Below the pieces are notes generated by a model. The model did no database searches. It saw only the letters and a program-made list of their open reading frames with translations, and was not told the DNA's origin. 64,000 nt of DNA from Bacteroidota bacterium (GTDB taxonomy: Bacteria > Bacteroidota > Ignavibacteria > Kapaibacteriales > UBA2268): positions 62,001-126,000 of the forward strand of contig JAJXYC010000013.1 of the NCBI GenBank assembly GCA_021780815.1, given 5' to 3'. Position 1 is the first letter of the stretch, and each line of letters starts with the position of its first letter. Shown one piece after another: positions 26,007-34,666 of this stretch. The position numbers and the translations under genes were made by a program.

Positions 26007-27416
26007 ATGGAAATGGGAAATGATATTCATACGTTTTTAGCTGAGCATATTCAATCTATGCTCAATAAATTTATCTTTGTGTTTAATGAAAATAAAATTT
26101 TATGGACAAATTCGGAATTAAACCAATTCTTTAATATTAAAAAAGAAGCAGTAATTGGTAAGTTTTTTGAAGAACTTGTTAATGAATTATTTCCTGAAAA
26201 TAGTAAATTAATCCAAAACAATTTTGTAGAATTTATAACCAATAATGAAGAATACAGAAAATTTGATAATTTCACTTATTCTAAAAATATAGATGAATTA
26301 TTTGCTTTCGAATTATATAAAATATATATTCAAGGGGTATATGTATATTTATGTTTAATCAACAAAGTAGTTCCAAATTCTTCAAATGATAACAACTTAT
26401 TAGCAAGCAAAGTAAGTAGAACTGAAAATATTGTTTTCAACTCAATGAAAAAAGTAAATGAAATCTTTTCTCTATATCAATCATTAATGGAGAAAAACAA
26501 AGAACTTATACATCAATTATTTGAGAAAGACAATGATATGAAATTGCTTACAAAGTCTATTACAGAAAAGGAGACGGGCTTAATTCTTTTGCAGAAGAAA
26601 ATTCAAGATGAAAAAGAACTTCAAAAATCAAAAGAAGAACAGTTTCATAACTTAATGATTCAACAAAATAGAGCAAATGAAAGTAAAATTGCGGAGCTGA
26701 CAAATTTTTTGAATATGCAAAATATGATTTTAGCAAATATTGGAAAAGAATTAAGAACGCCGCTTAATGGAATTTTAGGATTTACACAACTTTTGCAAAT
26801 TGAAATTCCAGAAAAATCCATTGCAAATGAATTTTTAACACATATTAAAAATTCAGCAAATAAACTTCAAAAGATTTTGGATAATTTAACTCTTTTGGCG
26901 GATTTAGAAACTAAAAATAAAAAAATTGATTTTAATTTAATTAATTTAAATAACTTATGCTTAAAATTTTGCCCAAAATATAATAATGATGCAAAAGGTA
27001 AAAAGTATGAATTTTCATATTCTATTAAAAGCAAAGACATTACAATTAATGCAGATGAAAATTTGTTAGTTTATGTTATAGAGCAATTACTTGATAATTC
27101 ATTTAAATATACTACTCGTGGCTTTATTCGTTTAGAAATAGAAGAATTTGATAATAAGGAAAAGAAATTTGCTTTAATAAAAATTAAAGATTCGGGGAAA
27201 GGTATATCAAAGACACAGTTAAATAATATATTTTTACCATTTAAACAAGCAAATAATTTAGGGGAATCTGAACAATTTCAAAGTTTTGGTATGAGTTTGG
27301 CAATTATTAAAAAGATTGTAGAAAGAATGGATGGAACAATAGGAATCCAAAGTGTTTTAGGGCAGGGGACAACTGTTATTTTACAATTCCCAATGCAAAA
27401 TTATACTGCAAATTAA
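26007..27416 (+). CDS. Histidine-kinase-like protein lacking the phospho-acceptor His
   Basis: 469 residues, soluble. Residues about 10-130 look PAS-like (KFIFVFNENKILWTNSELNQFF). A coiled coil runs about 135-240. The dimerisation helix reads MILANIGKELRTPLNGILGF, where canonical kinases have SHELRTPLN: the phospho-acceptor His is Lys (residue 247, codon AAA at 26745). The ATP-binding domain keeps an N-box (EQLLDNSFKYT), the DSGKGI G1 motif and a G2-like SFGMSLAIIKKIVERMDG. It therefore could bind ATP but cannot phosphorylate itself at the usual site. It may act as an allosteric or sequestering partner. No response regulator is adjacent. The upstream gene diverges. Confidence 0.85.
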   Translation: MEMGNDIHTFLAEHIQSMLNKFIFVFNENKILWTNSELNQFFNIKKEAVIGKFFEELVNELFPENSKLIQNNFVEFITNNEEYRKFDNFTYSKNIDELFAFELYKIYIQGVYVYLCLINKVVPNSSNDNNLLASKVSRTENIVFNSMKKVNEIFSLYQSLMEKNKELIHQLFEKDNDMKLLTKSITEKETGLILLQKKIQDEKELQKSKEEQFHNLMIQQNRANESKIAELTNFLNMQNMILANIGKELRTPLNGILGFTQLLQIEIPEKSIANEFLTHIKNSANKLQKILDNLTLLADLETKNKKIDFNLINLNNLCLKFCPKYNNDAKGKKYEFSYSIKSKDITINADENLLVYVIEQLLDNSFKYTTRGFIRLEIEEFDNKEKKFALIKIKDSGKGISKTQLNNIFLPFKQANNLGESEQFQSFGMSLAIIKKIVERMDGTIGIQSVLGQGTTVILQFPMQNYTAN

Positions 27417-27529
27417 AGTTAATTGTAATTAAACCAGCGTAAATTCTTACTTATTTTCAATTTCATAAAATTAGATTAAAAACGTCTATCAAAAGACAAT
27501 AACTTTCATAAAAATACTTAAATAAAGAT

Positions 27530-28687
27530 ATGAAAAAAGATTTTATTTCAAAAAAACTAGAAGGAATGCCTGTTTCGATTTTTTCAACAATTTCGAAGTT
27601 AGCTTTTGAATATAATGCAGTTAATTTAGGGCAAGGTTTTCCTGATTTTAATGGACCTGAATGGATTTTTGATTTTGCTTATCAAGCAATGAAAGAGGGT
27701 AAAAATCAATATGCACCTTCTTATGGGATACATTCTTTAAAACAATCAATCAAAAGTTATCAAAAAAAATACTATGATTTAAATTGGACTGAAGAAGAAA
27801 TAATAATTACAACTGGAGCAACGGAAGCTCTTTATAGCACTTTTAATGCTTTATTGAATTTTGGTGATGAGGTGATTCTATTTGAACCATATTATGATTC
27901 ATATTATTCAGATGTAATTCTTGCTGGTGGTGTGCCTCGTTTTGTTACATTGCATAAACCTGATTTTTCTTTTGATTTTAACGAACTAGAAAGCCAAATT
28001 AATGAAAAAACGAAATTAATTGTGATTAATAATCCTCATAATCCTACTGGCAAAGTATTTTCAAAAGAGGAACTAAATTTTATTGCAGAGTTATCAAAAA
28101 AACATAATTTATTAGTTGTATCTGATGAAGTTTATGAATTTCTAACGTTTGACCATTTCAAACATACGCCAATTGCAACATTGCCAGATATGAAAGAACG
28201 AACAATAACAATATCTTCTACCGGGAAAACTTTTGGTTTTACAGGTTGGAAAATTGGTTATGCTATTGCAAATAAAGAATTTATAGATGCTCTTCACGGC
28301 ATACATCAATGGACCACATTTGCAGTAAACACACCATCGCAACATGCAATGGCAATTGCTTTTGAAAAATTAGATGAGTATATTCCAGAACTTCAAAGTT
28401 TATATCAAAAGAAAAGAGATCTAGTTATAAATGAATTAAAAGGAAGTAGATTTAAAGCATTTACCCCTTTTGGTTCGTATTTTCTTATGGTTGAATTGCC
28501 GAAAAATGTTTTTAAAGATGATTTAGAAGCGGCAAAAATTTTAATTGAAAATTATAAAGTAGCAACAATTCCACCATCAGTATTTTATTCAAAATCCGAT
28601 GAGGGACAAACAATGCTGAGATTATGCTTTGCAAAGAAAGATGAAACTTTAATAGATGGTATTAATAATTTGAAAAAATTAAACTAA
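27530..28687 (+). CDS. PLP-dependent class I/II aminotransferase
   Basis: 385 residues, fold type I. VNLGQGFPDFNGPEW at the N-terminus, TGATEALYSTF, NNPHNPTGKVFS (substrate/cofactor loop), SDEVYEFL and the PLP lysine in SSTGKTFGFTGWKIGY are all present. The NLGQGFPDF start and overall layout resemble the kynurenine/methionine aminotransferase subgroup (YbdL-like) rather than aspartate aminotransferase. The substrate is not certain. A HAD hydrolase follows after nine bases, and the pair is probably co-transcribed. Confidence 0.9.
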   Translation: MKKDFISKKLEGMPVSIFSTISKLAFEYNAVNLGQGFPDFNGPEWIFDFAYQAMKEGKNQYAPSYGIHSLKQSIKSYQKKYYDLNWTEEEIIITTGATEALYSTFNALLNFGDEVILFEPYYDSYYSDVILAGGVPRFVTLHKPDFSFDFNELESQINEKTKLIVINNPHNPTGKVFSKEELNFIAELSKKHNLLVVSDEVYEFLTFDHFKHTPIATLPDMKERTITISSTGKTFGFTGWKIGYAIANKEFIDALHGIHQWTTFAVNTPSQHAMAIAFEKLDEYIPELQSLYQKKRDLVINELKGSRFKAFTPFGSYFLMVELPKNVFKDDLEAAKILIENYKVATIPPSVFYSKSDEGQTMLRLCFAKKDETLIDGINNLKKLN

Positions 28688-28701
28688 ATTTAAAAGTGAA
28701 A

Positions 28702-29448
28702 ATGGGTTTAAAAGTTATTACAATAGATTTTTGGAATACTTTGTTTGATTCAACAAATGCAGTTGAAAGAAATAGAATACGGAATCAATCAATAAAAGCA
28801 TCTTTATTAGATATAAGTCATGATATTAGCGAAAAAGAAATCAAAGATGCTATCAGTGCTTCATGGGGGTATTTCAATAAACTTTGGACAGAAGAAATGC
28901 GAACACCTTTACCAAAAGAATCCGTTGAATTTTTTTGGGACTATTTACATTTGCCAAAAGATGAAGCGGCTATTTCGAAGGTTGTTCGTAGCTTTGAAAC
29001 AGCAATACTTTCTTCTCCCCCCAGTTTAATTCAAGATGCAGGATATGCAGTTTCTGCACTTTCTAAGGAATATAAGTTAGGAATAATTTCTGATACAGGT
29101 TTTACACCTGGTTCAGTATTAAAAATTATTTTAAAGGAAGCAGGAATATTTGACTTTTTCTCTGCTTTCTCATTTAGCGATGAAACAAATGTAGCGAAAC
29201 CGCAGCCCAAAGCATATTTAAAGATATTAGAGGAATTGCAAGTTCAACCTAATGAGGCTTTACATATTGGAGATATAGAACAAACTGACATCAAAGGTGC
29301 AAAAGCATTGGGAATGAAAGCAATTCGTTTTAGTGGTGACCCGAGCAACTTATCTAAACCTAATACAGTAAAAACTGCGGCGGATTTTGAGTGCTTTAAT
29401 TGGAATGAAGTTGTTATTGCTATTCATCGCCTTGAGGTTAATCAATAA
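28702..29448 (+). CDS. HAD-superfamily hydrolase
   Basis: About 248 residues. Motif I is DFWNTLFD (nucleophile Asp near residue 9, but the second Asp of DxD is Asn, so phosphatase chemistry may be altered). Motif II is ISDTG, motif III the Lys in NVAKPQPKAY, and motif IV GDIEQTDIKGAK. A helical cap lies between. Related to the haloacid dehalogenase/YjjG-like class; the substrate is unknown. GTG 28696 is in frame two codons upstream; ATG 28702 is preferred. Co-directional with the aminotransferase nine bases upstream. Confidence 0.8.
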   Translation: MGLKVITIDFWNTLFDSTNAVERNRIRNQSIKASLLDISHDISEKEIKDAISASWGYFNKLWTEEMRTPLPKESVEFFWDYLHLPKDEAAISKVVRSFETAILSSPPSLIQDAGYAVSALSKEYKLGIISDTGFTPGSVLKIILKEAGIFDFFSAFSFSDETNVAKPQPKAYLKILEELQVQPNEALHIGDIEQTDIKGAKALGMKAIRFSGDPSNLSKPNTVKTAADFECFNWNEVVIAIHRLEVNQ

Positions 29449-29451
29449 TAG

Positions 29452-29478
29452 TGTTAAGAATAATTTATTAACTTAACA
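29452..29478. promoter_or_regulatory. Palindrome before NRAMP gene, possible operator
   Basis: TGTTAAG (29452-29458) and CTTAACA (29472-29478) form a perfect 7-bp inverted repeat with 13 bases between, inner part AATAA/TTATT also mirrored. It lies 26 bases before the NRAMP start. Could be a metal-regulator site; the arms without a T tract make a terminator less likely. Confidence 0.4.
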
Positions 29479-29504
29479 ATATTTTCTATCATCTATAACT
29501 AATT

Positions 29505-30788
29505 ATGGCAAATATACAAGAAAATTTTAAAAATTATTTCAAAAGGGACTTTTCTGCTAAAAGTGACTATTTAAAGTTTTTAAAATATATTGGACCTGGA
29601 TTAATAGTAACTGTTGGTTTTATTGACCCGGGTAATTGGGCATCTAATGTTGCCGCTGGTTCAATGTATGGATATCAATTACTTTGGATGGTAACTCTTT
29701 CTACATTGATGCTTATTATGTTGCAACATAATGCGGCACATCTGGGAATAGCAACTGGACTTTGCTTATCAGAAGCTTCTTCTATTTACTTACCGACATA
29801 TATAAGCACTTTTATTTTATCAACAGCAATTATTGCTTCTATTTCAACTGCACTTGCTGAAATATTAGGTGCCGCGATTGCTTTGAAAATGCTTTTTGGA
29901 TTATCTTTGAAAATCGGTGCTTTGTTAAGTGGAACTTTAATTTTATTTTTCCTATTTACTAATTCATACAAAAAAATTGAAAAATCAATTATTGGATTTG
30001 TTTCATTAATTGGAATTGCATTTTTAGTTCAATTATGGTTAACGCATAACAATTGGAGAAATATAGCAGTAGGGTGGGTTTTACCTAAATTCCCAATTGG
30101 CTCTTTGCCAATAATTATGAGTGTGCTTGGTGCAGTTGTAATGCCACATAATTTGTTCCTGCATTCAGAAATTATTCAAAGTCGCCAATGGAATTTGCAA
30201 GACGATAAAATTATAAAAAGGCAATTAAAATTTGAATTTACTGATACTTTGTTTTCAATGATTGTTGGTTGGGCAATTAATAGTGCAATGATAATTGTTG
30301 CCGCTTCTGTTTTCTTCCAAAATCACGTCGTTGTTGATACTTTAGATAAAGCACAAGAACTATTAAAACCTTTTGTTGGAAATTTTGCTTCTTTACTTTT
30401 TGCTTTATCTTTACTTTTTGCTGGAATTGCTTCAAGTATTACTGCGGGAATGGCAGGTGGAACTATATTTGCTGGTTCTTTTAAAGAGCCTTATGATATT
30501 AAAGATAAACATACAAAAACCGGTATTATTTTAACTATTGTATTAGCAATTATTACGATTTTTTTTATCAACGATCCTTTCAATGGACTTATTTATTCGC
30601 AAGTACTTTTAAGTATGCAATTGCCAATTACTTTATTTTTGCAAATTTATCTTACTTCCTCAAAAAAAGTTATGGGAAAGTATTCAAATAGCTTAACAGA
30701 TAATATTTTGTTGTATTTAATAGCAATTATTGTTACTTTATTGAATATTGCTTTACTCTTGTCTTTTTGGGGTATTAATATTGTCTAA
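29505..30788 (+). CDS. NRAMP-family divalent metal transporter
   Basis: 427 residues with about 11 membrane spans. Metal-site motifs are both intact: DPGN in span 1 (residues 41-44) and MPHN in span 6 (213-216) with the metal-coordinating Met. NRAMP/MntH proteins import Mn(II) or Fe(II) with protons. The length and motifs are typical of bacterial members. It stands alone after a HAD gene; a palindrome sits in its upstream region, which fits metal-dependent control, but no regulator gene is near. Mn versus Fe cannot be told from the sequence. Confidence 0.93.
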   Translation: MANIQENFKNYFKRDFSAKSDYLKFLKYIGPGLIVTVGFIDPGNWASNVAAGSMYGYQLLWMVTLSTLMLIMLQHNAAHLGIATGLCLSEASSIYLPTYISTFILSTAIIASISTALAEILGAAIALKMLFGLSLKIGALLSGTLILFFLFTNSYKKIEKSIIGFVSLIGIAFLVQLWLTHNNWRNIAVGWVLPKFPIGSLPIIMSVLGAVVMPHNLFLHSEIIQSRQWNLQDDKIIKRQLKFEFTDTLFSMIVGWAINSAMIIVAASVFFQNHVVVDTLDKAQELLKPFVGNFASLLFALSLLFAGIASSITAGMAGGTIFAGSFKEPYDIKDKHTKTGIILTIVLAIITIFFINDPFNGLIYSQVLLSMQLPITLFLQIYLTSSKKVMGKYSNSLTDNILLYLIAIIVTLLNIALLLSFWGINIV

Positions 30789-30884
30789 TCAGTTATAAGC
30801 AGAACTATTATTAGAACTACTAAATTATAAATATAAATTACAAAAACTAAAAAGATTGCAAAGATTGCTTTTGTTAATTAGGTT

Positions 30885-31826
30885 TTAATCAATTTTAAAA
30901 TTGTACCCAAAATTTAAGTAAAGCGAATAATTTTTTGATGCTTGCAAACCATTGTAATTTCTAAAAGTATTGTTATCGTATTTTAAACTTATAGAAAATT
31001 TATCCCATAAATAAGTGATTTGTGGTGATAAAATAAAATTATTATAACCAGAATCAGGATTAACATAATCATTATTTTTATCTTTGTTTTTATATTCATT
31101 GCGTAGTTCAGCTATAAATATTAAGTTTTCAGATAAATTATATGTTGCCATTAAAGAAGTAGTAATAGTGTTACCAAATCTATAATTTACATTATTTAAT
31201 CCAAAAAATTCACTACGATTTATCAGATACAAATTAAATTTTTCTTTTTGGAAACCTTTATGTAAAAAAATTTGACCAATCCCAGAAAATGATCCGTTTG
31301 AAGGTTGCAAATAAATATATGTTGTGTCTGTTGCTTTTTTTATAGGGATATTACCCCCAATACCTGCTGTAAATTCAAAATCATTTCTTGGATTATAATA
31401 AAAATTATATTTTGCTAAAATACCAATATTTCCAAAGCCCGAGCTTTTGTAAACAAAAGGTGGTGCATCAACTGAATTTTGTGAAATATAATTAAAATTA
31501 AAATCAAGGCTTAATTGTTTGGTTATACCATAAGAAAGATATAAAGTATTAGTAATATTTGAAAATTCATTGACAACGTCTGGTGGTGCGAGTTTGGAGC
31601 CTTGATAGTATTTATTTCCGTAAGTATAGATGTTGAACAAGTTGATGCTTAAAAAATTTTCTCGCATTGTCCCAGTTGTTGATGTTCCTAATGTTGGAGA
31701 TAATGCACCAGCAGAAATACTGCTCATACAGCCACATTGGGCTTTGACTTCATAATGTCCAATCATTGATAACATAAATATATGAAGCAAAAGGTAATTT
31801 ATTGCTTTTTGTGTTTGTTTTGTCAT
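30885..31826 (-). CDS. Outer-membrane beta-barrel protein, unknown role
   Basis: 313 residues with a signal peptide (LLLHIFMLSMIGHYEVKAQ). The mature N-terminus begins CGCMSSISAGALSPTLG, and the rest alternates polar and hydrophobic residues in short strands (LSINLFNIYTYGNKYY, QLSLDFNFNYIS, NYSLYLNFGYNF). It resembles small transporter-type barrels such as the phenol-degradation/MetA-like group. The CGC motif could bind metal, but that is speculation. It starts inside the upstream thioredoxin-like lipoprotein gene (4-base overlap), so the two are translated together. Confidence 0.7.
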   Translation of the reverse strand: MTKQTQKAINYLLLHIFMLSMIGHYEVKAQCGCMSSISAGALSPTLGTSTTGTMRENFLSINLFNIYTYGNKYYQGSKLAPPDVVNEFSNITNTLYLSYGITKQLSLDFNFNYISQNSVDAPPFVYKSSGFGNIGILAKYNFYYNPRNDFEFTAGIGGNIPIKKATDTTYIYLQPSNGSFSGIGQIFLHKGFQKEKFNLYLINRSEFFGLNNVNYRFGNTITTSLMATYNLSENLIFIAELRNEYKNKDKNNDYVNPDSGYNNFILSPQITYLWDKFSISLKYDNNTFRNYNGLQASKNYSLYLNFGYNFKID

Positions 31827-32323
31827 ATTTGTTGAATTCCTTTAATAATTTCATTTTCCCATTTGTAAGAGCTACTACAATTGATGATTGTGTTTTGATT
31901 GGTTAAAATAAAAAGTGCTGGCGTAGAATTAATTGGAAAATTTTTGTAAAATCCTGATGGTTCAGTTGAATATTCATCTAATCCAAAAAAATCAAATTTT
32001 TCAGCAGGAATTTTTAAAAATTCCAATATTTTTATAATTTTAGGAACTTGTTCAAGACAATCATCACAATAAATACTTGCAAACAAAATAAATTTAAACT
32101 TTTTTTGCTTAACTAATGGGCGAATTATGTCTAATTTAGAAGAATCAATGGAGAAATTTTGATAAATATATTCATTCCAAACAGAAGAGTTTTTCCAATC
32201 ATTAATTGAAATTTTACCAATTAACTTTTCCTTTGAATTTGCAGATGCACAGCCAGAGAAAAATTGAACAGATACAACTGCAAAAATAAAAAACAAAAAA
32301 GAATATTTAAAAAATTTTTCCAT
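31823..32323 (-). CDS. Thioredoxin-fold lipoprotein
   Basis: 166 residues. The signal ends in FSGC with C25 as lipid anchor. A thioredoxin-like core follows: KFILFASIYCDDCLEQVPKII with a CxxC pair (C86, C89) and a cis-Pro loop STPALFIL. The CDDC pair differs from the usual CxPC, so the redox behaviour may differ. It is expected in the periplasm, anchored to a membrane, and might reduce or pair the cysteines of its partner, the CGC-containing barrel protein whose gene overlaps it by four bases. This link is inference. Confidence 0.8.
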   Translation of the reverse strand: MEKFFKYSFLFFIFAVVSVQFFSGCASANSKEKLIGKISINDWKNSSVWNEYIYQNFSIDSSKLDIIRPLVKQKKFKFILFASIYCDDCLEQVPKIIKILEFLKIPAEKFDFFGLDEYSTEPSGFYKNFPINSTPALFILTNQNTIINCSSSYKWENEIIKGIQQI

Positions 32324-32424
32324 TGAAAATACAATTTAGTGAAAAACATTTTTTACAAATTTAATTAAATTTTAGGTTTGAATGAAAAAATACGTGAAAC
32401 GATAAATTAACAGTATTTTTTTCC

Positions 32425-32457
32425 TTTGTAATTAGAAGTAAATTTTCTTATATTTTG
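32425..32457 (+). promoter_or_regulatory. Promoter-like pair before the phosphohexomutase gene
   Basis: TTTG (32425-32428), 20 bases, then TATATTTTG (32449-32457), close to TTTG-N19-TAnnTTTG; a second box, TAATTTTG (32458-32465), overlaps. Its position over TTG 32463 argues that the gene starts at ATG 32487. Confidence 0.4.
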
Positions 32458-32486
32458 TAATTTTGAAAATAAAAAAAGTGAGTAAA

Positions 32487-33881
32487 ATGATAAAATTTGG
32501 AACTGACGGATGGCGTGGAATTATAGCACGTGATTTCACATTTGAAAACATTCGTATAGCAGCTTATGCAACAGTGATTTATTTAAAAAAACAAGGTAAA
32601 GCCAATTTGTCAGCAGTGGTTGGTTATGATACTCGGTTTTTATCAAATCAATTTGCCGCTGAAGTAGCCTCTGTTTTTGCTGAAAACGGTATTAAAGTGT
32701 ATTTATCTCGTCAAATTTGTTCTACACCACAAGTAAGCTATAATACAAAACTTCTTAATGCCGACATTGGAATAATTATTACAGCATCACATAATCCTCC
32801 TGAATATAGTGGATATAAACTAAAAGCTAATTATGGTGGACCGGCAACTCCTGAAATGATTGCAGAAGTAGAAAAAGAAATTCCTGCTTTAATTCAAGAA
32901 CCTCCGATAATGAAACTTAAATCTATAAATGAGTATGTTAAAGATGGTTCTATTATTCTTAAAGATTTTAAAGAAACTTATTTGAATTATATAAACGAAA
33001 AAATTGATGTAACGGGAATTAGAAAAGAGAATTTTAATATATTATTTGACCCAATGTTTGGTGCAGGAATAAATACAATGGGGTACCTTTTTCCATATTT
33101 AGAAGAATTACATTCAACATATAATCCTTCATTTGGGGAATTAGACCATCCAGAACCAATTGAAAGTATGTTAGGGCTTTTGAAAGCAAGAACTGCACAA
33201 GGTTTTGATGTTGGATTAGCCTCTGATGGAGATGCTGATAGACTTGGAGCAGTTGATGAAAATGGGAATTTTGTAGATGCTCATAAAATATATATGATAA
33301 TTTTAAAGTATTTGCATGGTTTTAAAAATTTAAGTGGTAAGATTGTTAAAACAGTTTCTTTAACTTCTATGGTGGATAAATACGCTAAAAAATATAATTT
33401 AGAATTAATAGAAACTCCTGTTGGTTTCAAATATTCGGCAGATTTAATGTCAAAAGGAGGTGTCCTTATTGGTGGGGAAGAGTCTGGTGGATTAGGTACT
33501 TGTTTGCATATTCCTGAAAGAGATGGTATTTTTAACGGTTTGCTCTTGATTGAAGCTATGTTAAATAAAAAAATGAAACTTTCTGAATTAGTTGATGAAT
33601 TAAATCAAGAGTTTGGTTTACACGTTTTTGAAAGAGTTGATAAACAAGTAACGGCTGCAGAAAAAGAACGAATTTTGAAGGCAGCTACTAACACTCCCGA
33701 TTATCTTGGTGATTATAAAGTTATTGGCACAAATTTACGAGATGGTTATAAATTCTTTGTTGATAATGGTTGGTTGTTGATCCGTGCTTCGGGAACTGAA
33801 CCGCTAATTCGTTTTTATGCAGAAGCTGAAAACATAGAAAAAGTTAGAGCATTGATTAAATCAGCCACTGAATTGAAATAA
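32487..33881 (+). CDS. Phosphoglucomutase/phosphomannomutase-family enzyme
   Basis: 464 residues, the alpha-D-phosphohexomutase length. FGTDGWRG at the start, active-site serine loop TASHNPP (S101), metal loop DGDADR (247-252), sugar-binding GEESGG and the phosphate loop RASGTEPLIRFY are intact. It interconverts 1- and 6-phosphates of glucose, mannose or glucosamine; which one is unclear. The FGTDGWRG start and GEESGG suit a glucose/mannose or bacterial-archaeal mutase. Start ATG 32487 is preferred over TTG 32463, which lies within promoter-like boxes. rlmB follows after 26 bases. Confidence 0.9.
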   Translation: MIKFGTDGWRGIIARDFTFENIRIAAYATVIYLKKQGKANLSAVVGYDTRFLSNQFAAEVASVFAENGIKVYLSRQICSTPQVSYNTKLLNADIGIIITASHNPPEYSGYKLKANYGGPATPEMIAEVEKEIPALIQEPPIMKLKSINEYVKDGSIILKDFKETYLNYINEKIDVTGIRKENFNILFDPMFGAGINTMGYLFPYLEELHSTYNPSFGELDHPEPIESMLGLLKARTAQGFDVGLASDGDADRLGAVDENGNFVDAHKIYMIILKYLHGFKNLSGKIVKTVSLTSMVDKYAKKYNLELIETPVGFKYSADLMSKGGVLIGGEESGGLGTCLHIPERDGIFNGLLLIEAMLNKKMKLSELVDELNQEFGLHVFERVDKQVTAAEKERILKAATNTPDYLGDYKVIGTNLRDGYKFFVDNGWLLIRASGTEPLIRFYAEAENIEKVRALIKSATELK

Positions 33882-33907
33882 TTGTTAAATTTAAATATAT
33901 TTTTTAG

Positions 33908-34663
33908 TTGAGTAATTTTTATATCTACGGTAGAAAGCCAATTATAGCGGCTTTAAAATCTGAGGCAAATATCAGCAAAATATTTATTCAATATGGGACA
34001 TCAGGTGATGAACTAAATCAAATAAATTTCCTTGCTAGAAAGAATAATATCCCTGTTACAACCTATGACAAAGGTAAATTTCAAAATTTGCTTAAAAATG
34101 CAAATTTAAGTTTGGAAAACCATCAAGGAGTGATTGCCTTAAAAGAAATTGGTCAAGCACTTCCTTTGTTTCAATTGGTGGAAGAAGCATTAGAAGTAAA
34201 TGATAAACCTGTTTTGCTATTTCTTGATGAAATACAAGACCCGCATAATTTAGGTTCCATTGCACGTTCCGCAGAATCATCAGGTGTAGCAGGATTAATT
34301 ATACCTGATATGAAATCTTCTTTGGTTACTCCTGTTGCTTTTAAAACATCTGCCGGTGCTTTGGAATATTTGCCATATTCAATTATTAAAAATTCTTTAA
34401 ATACATTGAAGTATTTGAAGGAAAAAGGTTTTTGGATTATTGGTACTGATATGCAATCTGACAAAAATTATACTCAACTTTCTTATGATTTCCCGTTGGT
34501 GTTAATAATTGGAAACGAAGGCAAGGGTGTTCGGAAAATTTTACAGAACGAATGTGATTATATTATAAACATTCCAAGTGTTGGGAAAACCGAATCACTT
34601 AATGCCTCCGTTTCTGCGGCAATTATTATGTTCGAAATTTTAAGACAAAGAACTTTAATTTAA
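33908..34663 (+). CDS. rlmB: 23S rRNA 2'-O-methyltransferase (SpoU/RlmB family)
   Basis: 251 residues. YIYGRKPIIAAL at the N-terminus starts a substrate-binding domain; the SPOUT domain shows LDEIQDPHNLGSIARSAE (motif 1), IIGNEGKGV (motif 2) and IPSVGKTESLNASVSAAIIMFE (motif 3), the knot that binds S-adenosylmethionine. RlmB methylates G2251 of 23S rRNA (E. coli numbering); other SpoU members modify tRNA, so the exact target is not proven. The start is TTG 33908, because the conserved YIYGRKP begins at residue 5 and no ATG lies nearer. Convergent with the porin gene three bases downstream. Confidence 0.88.
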   Translation: MSNFYIYGRKPIIAALKSEANISKIFIQYGTSGDELNQINFLARKNNIPVTTYDKGKFQNLLKNANLSLENHQGVIALKEIGQALPLFQLVEEALEVNDKPVLLFLDEIQDPHNLGSIARSAESSGVAGLIIPDMKSSLVTPVAFKTSAGALEYLPYSIIKNSLNTLKYLKEKGFWIIGTDMQSDKNYTQLSYDFPLVLIIGNEGKGVRKILQNECDYIINIPSVGKTESLNASVSAAIIMFEILRQRTLI

Positions 34664-34666
34664 ATG

